64,000 nt of DNA from Gerris lacustris (lineage: Eukaryota > Arthropoda > Insecta > Hemiptera > Gerridae). The notes under the pieces are model-generated. The model was not told the origin of the DNA. It did no database searches and worked only from the letters and a program-made list of their open reading frames with translations. The stretch is taken from the NCBI GenBank assembly GCA_951217055.1, contig OX578279.1, positions 40,883,610 through 40,947,609 on the forward strand. The letters run 5' to 3'. Below, one piece after another: positions 11,036 through 21,109 of the stretch; the first letter of the stretch is position 1; the number at the start of each line of letters is the position of its first letter. A program made the translations under genes and the position numbers.

Positions 11036-11420
11036 AGTTCATTAAAATGAATATTTTACTTTATTTAAATGAATGTTTTAGTTTATTTAAATGAATATTT
11101 TAGTTTATTTAAATGAATATTTTAGTTTATTTAAATTAATTTTCACTTTATTTAAATGAATATTTTAGTTTATTTAAATTATTTTTTTAGTTTATTCAAA
11201 CTAATTTTTACTTTTTTTAAAATTGATTTTATTATCATATTATTATTACTAGAATGAACTGATTTATAGTTTGTTAAATTCTACATTAAGTTAATATTTC
11301 AGTTTATTTAAGTGAATGTTTTACTTTATTTAAATAAATGTTTTGGTATATTTAAATGAATGTTTTACTTTATTAAAATGTTGTTTTACTATATTTAAAT
11401 TAATGTTTTAGTTTATTTAG
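11036..11420. repeat. Minisatellite, ~22-bp unit
   Basis: Repeats of about 22 bp (TTTATTTAAATGAATATTTT and variants) run from about 11036 to 11200 and resume at 11290-11420 after a diverged stretch. Units at 11060-11140 are nearly identical; the flanking ones have decayed. Confidence 0.8.
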
Positions 11421-11759
11421 GGTAATTTACAGTTATTTGTGTGTTCTAGATTATAATGAAGCCCCTTAATATGTCAAATTATGTCGACATTGTTTTCTTT
11501 TTACATGATGTAGCTTAATTATACATATATGTAATTATTATTTCACCTCGACCTTTTCTACTTATGTTTAATTAATTTAGAGTACTAATAAATAATAAAA
11601 TAAATTAACTGAGGTTCCATCTTTATTATTGTTATTATTATTATTATTATTATTCTGTAATAAAACTAATCAAGTATAATGTAATTTATTTCATGAGAGG
11701 GGCAACAATTTACTCTAATATGTTAACACTGTGACATAGCCACCGATTCCCAGCATGAA

Positions 11760-11940
11760 CCCTACGGTTACGACAATCGGTTCTACCTTAAGTAGAGTAA
11801 ATTTGATCAATGTTGGTTAAATTTTTGACTTCGATTCGGGTGCTTAAACCACAAACTAATGCTATTAAATCGGGTATTTATTATTCTATTAATTTGTCGT
11901 TTTTTCTGAGAAAAATTATTATTTATAAAGAACAAACAAA
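11760..11940 (+). repeat. Diverged direct repeat, right copy
   Basis: Partner of 10430-10670 in the same orientation. The pair brackets the minisatellite. Confidence 0.5.
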
Positions 11941-12089
11941 TTTAAAATTTCATAAATAACTTCATTTTAACTTTTTAACAATTTGTTTTAAGCTTATATT
12001 CTATAGTTCAAAACAAGTATAAAGAAATATAAAAAAATATTGAATTATAAAATTCGTTCTAAAGGTATATAAATGAGAAATTTAAATTT

Positions 12090-12475
12090 CATTAATCAAT
12101 TCATTATTAATGGAACTAAACTAATCACAGTTAAGATATCTAAATATTTTATTCAAATAAGAAAACCATCTTTGGAGGAAGTAATATTAATTCCAAGAAT
12201 AACTTTAAATTTGAAGTCGGAAGAAATAGAGGTGTGGAAATTATGATACATTGAAAGTTCCCCTTGAAATTAGCTTATTCGATGGCAATAAATAAACCCC
12301 AGAGTAAAAAATATTTTTTTGTTGGTGTGAATCTCGGAGTACAATGTATTATATTTGATGAAATGGCCTACTCAATTAACCAATATGATAGTAATAGGTA
12401 TAAAATAGTAGTAATACAGCCGCTGATTGAAAATTTAAGATGGTTCCTCAATCTTAAGAAAGAGTAACAAATTAT
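12090..12475 (+). pseudogene. Helitron-type Pif1-like helicase C-terminus, decayed copy 1
   Basis: An open stretch at about 12100-12243 reads like the region before the last helicase motif (…VILIPRITL…), ends in a stop, and continues in another frame as LKLAYSMAINKPQSK and FFVGVNL (12256-12345). In Helitron helicases and other Pif1 relatives this region reads roughly LAFAMTINKSQGQT followed by a VG-L block and a downstream CFSHGQLYVA-SR motif. The match in order and spacing is convincing; the frameshift and stops show the gene is dead. Helitrons move by a rolling-circle mechanism using a Rep-helicase protein; only the helicase tail is left here. The 67-codon open frame at 12264-12467 is part of this relic. 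Confidence 0.6.
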
Positions 12476-12539
12476 ATCTGAAATATACAAAGTGACGTAC
12501 GTAATAATATCTCTTAACGAGTTGCATATGTAACAGATT

Positions 12540-12850
12540 TAAATGACCTTAATGATTTCGTATATCCTCCTGAAGTACTTTTTAATAGCCAGCAATATCT
12601 CTAATATTTTAAGGCATATCTGAAATAAGTATCTAAATATTCTATTCACGTTAGAAAACCATCTTGGTTATATATTATAAATTATCAGAGTTCATTAAAA
12701 ATAAATCTCAGGGACAAACATCTTTTGTTGGTGTGGATATCAGAAACATGCTTTAGCCCCGGCCAATGTACGTCGTAGTAAGAAGTAGCTCCTTCATACA
12801 AGTTTTGGTACCATCTGAGAGGGCTACAGATGGAATTGCTTATACACGGA
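12540..12850 (+). pseudogene. Helitron-type helicase C-terminus, decayed copy 2
   Basis: A second, more damaged version of the same segment. At 12628-12665 it repeats the 'atctaaatattt..agaaaaccatctt' stretch of copy 1. Near 12700 it reads NKSQGQTSFVGVDIR, then in shifted frames CFSPGQ and MYVVVRS, matching the CFSHGQLYVA-SR signature, and it ends with a YTRNIVY-like tail typical of Helitron helicase ends. Copy 1 and copy 2 lie head to tail, from a local duplication or two nested relics. Confidence 0.55.
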
Positions 12851-13167
12851 ATATTGTTTACGGTCCATTACAACATAGTTAATAGTATTTTGTGTAGCAT
12901 AGTTTGTTTTTAGGATTACGTTTTAGTTTTAGGTGTGGCCTAGCTATATGTTTCCTCTGGATGGCGAGGAAATTCCTATTAAGGGAGGCGGAGTTAAATT
13001 TTATCCTCATTTTATAATAATTTTGGCAAAAGTCCATGTTGGAAAAAGATTTTTTGGGAGGACCCATTTTCAAATAATTTATTTAAATTTAAGTTAAGCC
13101 ATTTTCATTTTTTATATTAAGCTGAACAAATAATTAAGTATAAAATATTATAATTAATGAATTGGCC

Positions 13168-13417
13168 TGTCTAGTCCTGAGTTGATAGATAGGGAGATTT
13201 CAAGGTCTCCCCTGCCCCCCTCTCATTTGCTATTGGTTCAAAGCTGGTTTCAAAACCTTTATCCCCACTCCAGAGGCTCGAAGCCGCACTCGTAGTCCAG
13301 CCTTGATAGAGTCAAGACCGTGCAGCCCAACCCTTGATCAATCATACATCATTACAGTCCAAATCTTCATTTATTAATTGTGTTTTTATTTTGTGTTAAC
13401 CCGAACATTCCCGCACA
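13168..13417 (+). repeat. 5' LTR of the BEL/Pao element
   Basis: Predicted as 250 bp from TGTCTA (13168) to CGCACA (13417), i.e. TG...CA ends, with a primer-binding site six bases downstream. The matching TGTCTA after the 3' purine tract supports the left end. No full 3' LTR remains for comparison, so the exact length is inferred. Confidence 0.65.
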
Positions 13418-13423
13418 TAATTT

Positions 13424-13441
13424 TGGTCCTAAGCGCCGGAT
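13424..13441 (+). promoter_or_regulatory. BEL/Pao primer-binding site
   Basis: TGGTCCTAAGCGCCGGAT begins with TGG, the complement of a tRNA CCA end. It resembles the complement of an insect tRNA-Tyr 3' end (shared TGGTCCT and CCGGAT) with a few internal differences. The tRNA identity is from memory and tentative. Confidence 0.55.
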
Positions 13442-14086
13442 CAAGATCAATTTCATGGTTGTCTCAGTCTCAGTTTCAGTTGTCTCAAAACTCGGTCTAG
13501 TGCGTTGTGCGTTGTTTGTGATTGTTTTATTTAGAGCACGTGTTTCCCGCGCATTTATCCAAGTGTTTAACGTGAAGATCGAACTGTACGAATCGATATA
13601 TCGAAGTAAACTTGGAATTGTTGTACTCTGGAACATCGATTGGGTATTTGACATCGAGCGAAGCACGTCGATACAGCGGGATCGCAGAGCCCTGACCTTG
13701 TCTTCTGTCTTCTACCCTACTCCGCTAGCAGCTGCCCGGCGCGGCGGCTCCACACAGCTACAAAGGAACCTCTCTTCTCTTATCACCGGTGTCACCCAGT
13801 CTCAGCCACCTTCAGTCTGCTTCCTTATTTCCTAGTATGTATTTTATTTTTATTTTACTTAATTTATGCACTCTTCTCTTTTATAGATTGCTCATTCCTT
13901 ATCACTTTAAACTCTCTTTTAATTTACATAATTTTCTATTTATATCATTTAACTTTTATCATTTATTCTTTTAACTCCTTTCTTATGGTATTCCTAGAAT
14001 TTTACGTATTTGAACATAGTTTAGCATTACTTACGTAAGTTGGTACTGTATTATTTAGAGCTCTCTTTATTTATTTTAATTTTAAC

Positions 14087-16692
14087 ATGAATCAAGATCA
14101 AGGTGAATTAGTAATTCGTGAAGATAAAATGATCAAAACACTTATTCAGAAACGTGGATCGATAAAGGCGCGCATAACAAAATTTAATTTGTTTATTGAT
14201 TCGATTGCATCCTTAGCTCAGGTACCTATCGTTCAAATAGAGGTACGATTAGATAAAATAAAACAATGTTGGGAGGCGTTTGATGACATACAGACACAAA
14301 TTGAGGATAAGGAAGGAGAGTGTGATCAGAACGAACGGGATATATTTGAGGAATCGTATTTTGAAGTTATAGGGAGGGCTGAAGAAATTATTAAAAAATA
14401 CTCAACAGACTCAGTCTCGGCTGTGGCTAGCGCATCTTATGAACAGGCTCATCATCCCATGTCTCAGCTAGACATAAAATTGCCCACAATAAAGGTTCCA
14501 ACTTTTAATGGTGATATCGACGCATATCCTGCATTTCAAGAACTATACACCTCTATTATTCATAACAATGCCAATTTAACGGATGTTCAAAAATTTCAGT
14601 ATCTGAAATCTTCTCTTCAAGGTGAAGCAGGAGAACTAATTTCTTCTCTACCGTTAAGTCAGCGTAACTATTCGGTAGCATTGTCGTTACTCAATGATAG
14701 ATACAATAGGAAGGGAGTTCTTATCATGAAGCACATAAGAAAACTTTTCAACCTTGATAAGATCGAAAGAGAAACTTCCTCTGCCTTGCACAAACTTCAT
14801 GATGATTCGCAGAAACATATACGCGCGCTCAAGGCTTTAAATCAGCCTACTGAACAATGGGATCTTATACTAGTTCACATTATAAGTTCTAGATTAGATA
14901 GTAAGTCGTATCGTGAGTGGCAGGCTTCGATCAATAATTTAACAGATGATCTCCCGACTTTAGCTCAGTTAACAGAATTTATTAATAAAAAATGCAACAT
15001 ATTAGATGCTATTTCCCTTACTCAGACTTCTTCTAAGCCCAATGTTGTCTCTACTAGTACAAGAACTACACAAGGTTATCAGTCTAAACCCTCACAAGCT
15101 CATTCATATTCAAGAAGGTTTAGTACAAATCAGCAATCTAATTCGGTCAATTCCACTGTACCTAATAGAAGTCAAGTTTCTTGTCTAGCTACAAGCGATC
15201 AACCGGCTAAAGATAAATCAGAAACAAAATGTTATAAGTGTAGGGGTTTACATGAATTTTTCCGCTGTCCAGATTTTCAGAAAATGTCAGTATCACAACG
15301 TGAAGAATGTGTCAAATCATTAAATCTTTGCTTCAATTGTTTAAGAAGGGGTCATATATCAAAGGATTGTCGCTCAAGCCGCTGTAGGACATGTGGACGT
15401 CTTCATAATTCCTTGCTACATAATGATAGATTTCAAAACGATCAAACGAACGCCACTAGTGTCAACGTTGCATCTGTCGACCAAGAACCAGTTTCCTCAT
15501 TAGTCGCATTTCAAGGAAGATCTAACGCTTCATCGATCATTTTGTCCACTGTGCTAATCAAGGTTCGTGGACGAGGTGGTTATCACTTCACAGCGAGGGC
15601 CTTATTAGACTGTGGCTCCCAGACAAGCTTTATTACGGAAAATCTTGCCCAGAAATTAGGTCTTTCAAAACAACGGGTGTCACTCCCTATTGTTGGGATA
15701 AGTGATGCCTCAACCCGATCAAGCTTTAAAATAACTACAGCAATTAAGTCTCTTCACAGTGAATATGAAGCCAATATTACGTTATTCATCTTGCCCAAGA
15801 TCACAAATTTACTGCCAGCAGAGTCCGTTAGTCTTTCCACTATATCCCTTCCGAAGGTGAAGTTAGCAGACCCTTACTTTAATGAACCTGGTAAGATCGA
15901 TATTTTAATCGGTGCCGATCTTTTCTGGCAGATACTTTGTACTGGGGTCATGAACCTTTCGAACACACAGATTCAACTAAGAGAAACCCATTTCGGATGG
16001 ATAGTTACAGGACAGACAGCGTGTGTACCCTCAGAAGAACCCAATGATCAGGATAAAACTATATGTTGTTTAGCTCAAACGGATGATAACTTAGATAAAC
16101 AATTAAGACGATTTTGGGAGATAGAAGAGTGTGAAATCCAAGTTTCACCAGAAGAAAGGCACTGTGAAGAATTCTTCAGCACCACGACAAGGCGTATTAA
16201 CGAACAGAGATATTGCGTTAAAATGCCATTTAAGGAACATCCATCAACCCTGGGGGACTCACGATCAATAGCTCTCAAGCGTTTTGAGTTGCTAGAACGC
16301 AGACTTGCTCGAAACTTGGATCTGAGACAAGAGTATTGCAATTTTATAGAGCAATACAAGGAATTGGGGCACATGATAAAATTATCCCCCTCAGAAATTG
16401 AATCTTTAGATAGTCGCACCAAATATTTTCTACCTCATCATCCTATAATTAAGGAGTCCTCAAGCACGACTAGAGTTAGAGTAGTTTTCGACGCCTCTGC
16501 GAAAACCTCATCAGGCTTATCTCTGAACGACATTCTCTTTGCAGGTCCAGAAATTCAAGATGACGTTTTTGCGTTAGTAACCCGATTTAGACAGCATAAT
16601 GTAGTTATGAGCGCGGACATCGAGAAGATGTTTCGACAGATCGAGATAGAGGAGTCGCACACTTGGTTTCTACTGGTCTTTTGGCGAGCATC
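14087..16692 (+). CDS. BEL/Pao gag-pol polyprotein, N-terminal part (cut by insertion)
   Basis: It starts at the ATG at 14087. Residues ~130-290 look like the BEL/Pao gag domain (DUF1759 type). Three zinc-knuckle-like motifs follow: CYKC..H..C at residue 382, CFNC..H..C at 415, then CRTC..H..H. The aspartic protease is at ~508 with a DCG active-site triplet (LLDCGSQTSF) where DSG or DTG is more usual. Reverse transcriptase begins near residue 800 with VVFDASA, and the first catalytic Asp is in MSADIEKMF at ~844. The element's own sequence ends at 16692 inside RT; the open frame then reads 22 codons into the inserted Gypsy LTR and stops at 16759. Gag packages the RNA and pol copies and integrates it. 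The product as it stands has no RT active site, RNase H or integrase. Confidence 0.9.
16689..16692. repeat. Target-site duplication, left (catc)
   Basis: Four bases repeated at 25559-25562 on the far side of the Gypsy element. Ty3/Gypsy integrases typically make 4-6-bp duplications. Confidence 0.9.
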
Positions 16693-17750
16693 TGTAACGT
16701 TCCCAAAACTTAGGGCAAACAAGAGCTACCCTTCCCGGGTTGTTGGTAGCCCCTCCTAGCTCAGTGGAGTGGGGGTGGGATTTACTTGTTCCAAAAATGT
16801 ATTTCGTGAAAGGGCGCCACGTTATTTTTATGAAAATAACGAAAAAATAAATAAAAGGAAAATTTTAGAATAAAAAAAAAAGTTTAAGTATATTACAAAA
16901 AAATAATTAGAACAAAAAAAAAAAATATAATTCCAACTATGAGTGGCTTGGGATATTCTGATTAGGAATATCCCAAGATCAAATTATATAAAATAAAACG
17001 ATCTTACTTGAGATATCCAAAGAAAAAAAAAAGAAATATGAGTATAAAATAATATATATATTTTTATATCCTCGGCGTTGAAACTGGGGCTTCGATGGGG
17101 TCCGTTGGGCTACGAGCCGCAAATGTCCAACATTATCGCCGTCGCAAAGCGGCGCTCCAAAAATCGCAGATTCAGCGGTCCAGAAAAAGTTGAGGGTGAG
17201 TTTAAAAACAAAAGGCAATTTCGGGAAAAACGGCCACCGGTCTCGACTCAGGCCCTAGACGCCATCGAGACAACGGCCATTCTCAGAACTTGCCTCCGGT
17301 AACAGAAAGACAAAAGGCAGCCGTTCCTACACCTCTCTGGGGTAACTCCCGGAGGTAACTGCCCGGCACGTGCCGACGTTCCAGCCCTACTCCTCTCTTC
17401 ACATACGTATCTTAACCATAACAAAACAAAGATATCAAGTTAAAGAAATAAATAAGATAAAATAAAAATGATTCATATCTCTTTCTAGGAGGCGTCCCTA
17501 CTAGAAATTGATATGAAAACAAAATAGGCCTTTTACAGAACGCGTCCACTCTGCAAAAGGATATAAAAAAAATAAAACAGCAGAATTCTTTCATAAAAAG
17601 ATAAACATATAGATTTATAATTATATAATAATGGAATAAATATAGATATTTCAAATAAAAGATAGAAGGCAAGATAGTTAAAACTGGAGAGAAATAGAAA
17701 AGCAACGCCGCACAATGTAGACATTCTTTCCTAGGGAAAAAATGGCTACA
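16693..17750 (-). repeat. Gypsy 3' LTR (left on the plus strand)
   Basis: 1,058 bp, ends TGTA...TACA in element sense. It matches 24501-25558 at a constant offset of 7,808 with no difference in the lines compared. Open frames in it (for example 16979-17218 and 17078-17302) recur identically in the other LTR and have no protein features, so I treat them as chance. Confidence 0.95.
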
Positions 17751-17756
17751 TTCAGA

Positions 17757-17768
17757 CCTTCTCCTCCT
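17757..17768 (-). promoter_or_regulatory. Gypsy polypurine tract
   Basis: AGGAGGAGAAGG in element sense, six bases before the 3' LTR. In this family such a tract primes plus-strand DNA synthesis. Confidence 0.7.
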
Positions 17769-17869
17769 GAAGAAAAAGAGAAAAGACAGAGAAAAACGAA
17801 ATTATAAAAGAAAATGAAATAAGCTTGCAAAAAAGAATAATTAAATTTTTCCTAACAAACAAAAAAAAC

Positions 17870-20800
17870 TTAATCCAAAGTCGGAACCTCCTTAAGGTCC
17901 TTGACATGCCACCTGCCAACCGGTTTTCCAGCATTGTCTTCCAGCTCGTAGATGAGATACCCAATCTTCTTCCTGATTCTGAACGGTCCAACATATTTGG
18001 GAGCCAACTTTGCGGAGAACTTGTCCACTTTCTTGGACTGTTGAAAATTCTTGTGGAGAACAGATTGCCCAACCTGGAATTCAACATGTTTCCTACGCAA
18101 ATTGTAGTACCTTGCATTCGTCTCGTAGGCCTTACGAAGCTTCTCAGGCAATGCTTCTCTGATCCTCGCCAAGAAAGCATGACGAGCTTTCAAACGGTCT
18201 TCCTCTTCGACCTCCTCATCGACCTTAGGCTGATCTCCTCTCAAGGTCATCTCTTTTCCATAATTAAGGAAGTATGGAGTTCTGCCCGTCACTTCATGCA
18301 CTGCTGTTCTAATAGCACAGATAAACTTATTCAGTTGGCGATCCCATTCCTTGTGATCTTTGACAAAGGCGATTATAAGAGTTTTTATCACCCGGTTGAC
18401 TCTTTCTGTCGGATTAGCTTGGGGATGGTAATAAGCGTTAAAGACACACTGGCAGCCGTAATCTGCGAGCAGATTTTGAAACATTTTGCTAACGTACTGT
18501 TTCCCATTGTCACAAAGGACAGTCTTCGGAACTCCATAGGTAAGAAAGACGTCATCTTCCATATGCTGAGTTACCGCCTTTGCCGTCGCATCACGAAGAG
18601 GTCGAGCAACGACGAACTTGCTGAAGTAATCAGTGGTTACCACAATATAACGATTGCCTTTAGTAGAACGGGGCAAAGGACCCACAATATCGGTGGACAC
18701 CATCTCCCACGTATCACTCACTGACCGCTGCATTCCATAAAGTCCAGCTGGTTCGCCTGGCTTTGTCTTGGAACGAAGACAAACAAGACATCTTTTGACA
18801 TATTGGTTAACATCACTCTTCATCCGTGGCCAGTAGTATGACTCAGCTATTCGAAAGTAGGTCTTGAGTACTCCCATATGTCCAGCTAAAGGGGTGTTGT
18901 GACTTTCTTCCAATACTTTCGCGCGCAAATCCTTCGGCACAACTTGTCTCCAGCCGTAAGTATCGTGGACCTTAGTCCGCTTCCAAAGTAGATTATGCTC
19001 AATTTTCCAGTTTTCAAACTGCAACGGATCCTCGCTGACGTTAAGCACCATCTTCTTATACCATGCATCATCGGTAGGTACGTCTAATTCCACCAAACAC
19101 ACACAGTCCGCAAAGTCCATGGCTCTAGATAGAGCATCCGGGACAACGTTATCTTTTCCCTTCCGATGGAGCAACTCGTAGTCGTAACCTTGTAAACGCA
19201 GGGCCCATCTTGCAAGCCGTCCTGTAGGGTCTTTTAGGTTTTCTAACCACAAGAGAGAATGGTGATCCGTTATCACCTTAAAATGATAACCATCCAAATA
19301 AGGCCGAAACTTCTCAACGTTCCAGATCACAGCCAAGCATTCACGTTCAGTGGCTGAGAAGTTTCGTTCCTGTTTGGTTAATGTTCTAGACGCATAAGCA
19401 ATAACGTGTTCCCCGTCGTCAAATTCCTGGGTTAACACTCCACCAACACCTACAGCAGACGCATCGGTTTGTAAAGTAAATGGTCGACTGAAATCAGGAC
19501 AAGATAAAATTGGTGCAGACGCCAAACACTCTTTGATGTCCTTAAAAGACTTATCTACCTCATCTGACCAAACGACTTTGCTATTCTTCTTCGTCATCGC
19601 AGTCAACGGGGCTATTCTGGTAGCAAAGTTGGGCACGAAACGTCTGTACCATGAAGACATCCCAATGAACCTGCGAAGTCCGCGCACAGTCCGAGGAGGA
19701 GGATATTCACAAATCGACGCAACCTTATCAGAGTCAACATGAAGTCCACGTCCGTCAACAACGTAACCTAAGTATTTAAGGTTGTTTTTGAAAAAGTGAG
19801 ACTTCTCTTCGTTTATTGTTAGATTAGCTGCCTTCAAACGACAAAGAACCTCTTCTAAGACCCGCATGTGAGTTTTGAAATCAGGAGCCACGATTATGAT
19901 GTCGTCTAGGTACACAAACACGTAAGGCTGTAAATCGTAGCCAATGACGCGATCTATGAGTCTTTGCCACGTGGCAGGCGCGTTGTGTAACCCAAACGGC
20001 ATCCGAGTGAACTCAAACAAACCCCGACCAGGAACAACGAAGGCGGTCTTCTCCTTTGATGCTTCATCGAGTTCGATCTGCCAGTATGCCGACTTAAGAT
20101 CAATTGAAGAGAGGAATTTAGCGTTACGCAGCATATCTAGGATGGTGTTCACACAAGGCAGAGGATACGCGTCTCTTTTCGTAACTCTATTCAATTTTCT
20201 GAAATCAACACACGTCCGGTAAGTGTTATTCTTTTTCTTCACTAGGAGAACTGGTGAACTCCAAGGGCTCTTCGAAGGCTTTACAATCCCTTGTTCAATC
20301 ATCTCGTCCATCTGCTTATAAAGCTCTTGCATTAAAATTGGAGAAAAATTGTAATATCTTTGCTTGATTGGTGTGGCATCCCCGGTATCAATCACATGTT
20401 TCACAAGAGGAGTAGTGCGAAGACCTCTACCACCTTCACTTCTACAACGCGTCAGCATATTATCCAGCTGGGCATTTTGTTCTTCGGTGAGAGCTGTAGG
20501 AACACACTCAGTTTCCATCGCAGCAGTCTCAGCAAGAACTTGCGAAAATTCCCAGGTATCACTTTTGACATCAGGAACAATTCCCAATTGCTTCCAAAAA
20601 TCAATCCCTAGGATAATGCTCTGGGATAAGCTAGGAACCACTAGGACTGCAAGACAACATGTTCTACCTTCTAAGTGAATCTCTAACTCACACTGCCCAA
20701 GAACTTCAGTTCGACTCCCATCTGCAACAACGACATGTCGAACAAGCACCGGCAAAAGGTGAGCTCCTTTACTTCTTAATTTCTCCCAAAACTTCCGATC

Positions 20801-21109
20801 AATTAAGCTCCTCGACGCACCTGAGTCTAACAAACCTCTACATCTCATACCTAGAATGGTGACGTCAACGTAGTAACGAGGATCACACGGGTTGTATGTA
20901 AATATGTAAGAAGCTTCCGGAACCCGTCTGCAAAAATCCGCAACATGACGCAACCAACTAAGCCATTCATCAGTGGTCGTAAAAGAATTGAACGGCGATC
21001 CCTGAAGTCGACCACTTACTTCCGGGTCGCAGCTAAGTTTCCCTTCTTCGACGAAGAGCATCTTGGACAGTCTGGTCTTATTATTCCTGGAGCTCCACAA
21101 CCGTAACAT
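17870..21109 (-). CDS. Ty3/Gypsy pol: protease, reverse transcriptase, RNase H, integrase
   Basis: 1,079 codons if counted from the ATG at 21109, but it is probably made as a Gag-Pol fusion entered at the frameshift near 21040. Protease: LLDSGASRSLI, Asp ~95. Reverse transcriptase ~250-450: SIDLKSAY with Asp 337 and YLDD at 400-403. RNase H ~540-670: TDASAVG Asp 549, TERE ~587-590, ITDH Asp 615. Integrase zinc finger H737, H744, C774, C777; catalytic Asp 807 (STDIVG), Asp 867 (LCDNGK), Glu 902 (NPTERVNR). The C-terminus looks like the GPY/F module (KYVGPFRI); I see no chromodomain. The enzyme set cuts the polyprotein, copies RNA to DNA in the particle and inserts it in the genome. No stop or frameshift breaks it. 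Confidence 0.95.
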   Translation of the reverse strand: MLRLWSSRNNKTRLSKMLFVEEGKLSCDPEVSGRLQGSPFNSFTTTDEWLSWLRHVADFCRRVPEASYIFTYNPCDPRYYVDVTILGMRCRGLLDSGASRSLIDRKFWEKLRSKGAHLLPVLVRHVVVADGSRTEVLGQCELEIHLEGRTCCLAVLVVPSLSQSIILGIDFWKQLGIVPDVKSDTWEFSQVLAETAAMETECVPTALTEEQNAQLDNMLTRCRSEGGRGLRTTPLVKHVIDTGDATPIKQRYYNFSPILMQELYKQMDEMIEQGIVKPSKSPWSSPVLLVKKKNNTYRTCVDFRKLNRVTKRDAYPLPCVNTILDMLRNAKFLSSIDLKSAYWQIELDEASKEKTAFVVPGRGLFEFTRMPFGLHNAPATWQRLIDRVIGYDLQPYVFVYLDDIIIVAPDFKTHMRVLEEVLCRLKAANLTINEEKSHFFKNNLKYLGYVVDGRGLHVDSDKVASICEYPPPRTVRGLRRFIGMSSWYRRFVPNFATRIAPLTAMTKKNSKVVWSDEVDKSFKDIKECLASAPILSCPDFSRPFTLQTDASAVGVGGVLTQEFDDGEHVIAYASRTLTKQERNFSATERECLAVIWNVEKFRPYLDGYHFKVITDHHSLLWLENLKDPTGRLARWALRLQGYDYELLHRKGKDNVVPDALSRAMDFADCVCLVELDVPTDDAWYKKMVLNVSEDPLQFENWKIEHNLLWKRTKVHDTYGWRQVVPKDLRAKVLEESHNTPLAGHMGVLKTYFRIAESYYWPRMKSDVNQYVKRCLVCLRSKTKPGEPAGLYGMQRSVSDTWEMVSTDIVGPLPRSTKGNRYIVVTTDYFSKFVVARPLRDATAKAVTQHMEDDVFLTYGVPKTVLCDNGKQYVSKMFQNLLADYGCQCVFNAYYHPQANPTERVNRVIKTLIIAFVKDHKEWDRQLNKFICAIRTAVHEVTGRTPYFLNYGKEMTLRGDQPKVDEEVEEEDRLKARHAFLARIREALPEKLRKAYETNARYYNLRRKHVEFQVGQSVLHKNFQQSKKVDKFSAKLAPKYVGPFRIRKKIGYLIYELEDNAGKPVGRWHVKDLKEVPTLD
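20972..21016 (-). other. Stem-loop downstream of the frameshift site
   Basis: AGTGGTCG (21016-21009 in element sense) pairs perfectly with CGACCACT (20979-20972), with a 29-base loop. It starts 20 bases after the slippery heptamer, further than the usual 5-9 bases, so its role as frameshift stimulator is uncertain. Confidence 0.4.

Noticed and set aside
16979..17302. Short open frames inside the Gypsy LTRs, repeated at 24787-25110
   Set aside because: They recur because the LTRs are identical; composition and length fit chance.
17825..18724. 299-codon plus-strand frame antisense to Gypsy pol
   Set aside because: It is a shadow of the intact pol on the minus strand; its translation has no motif.
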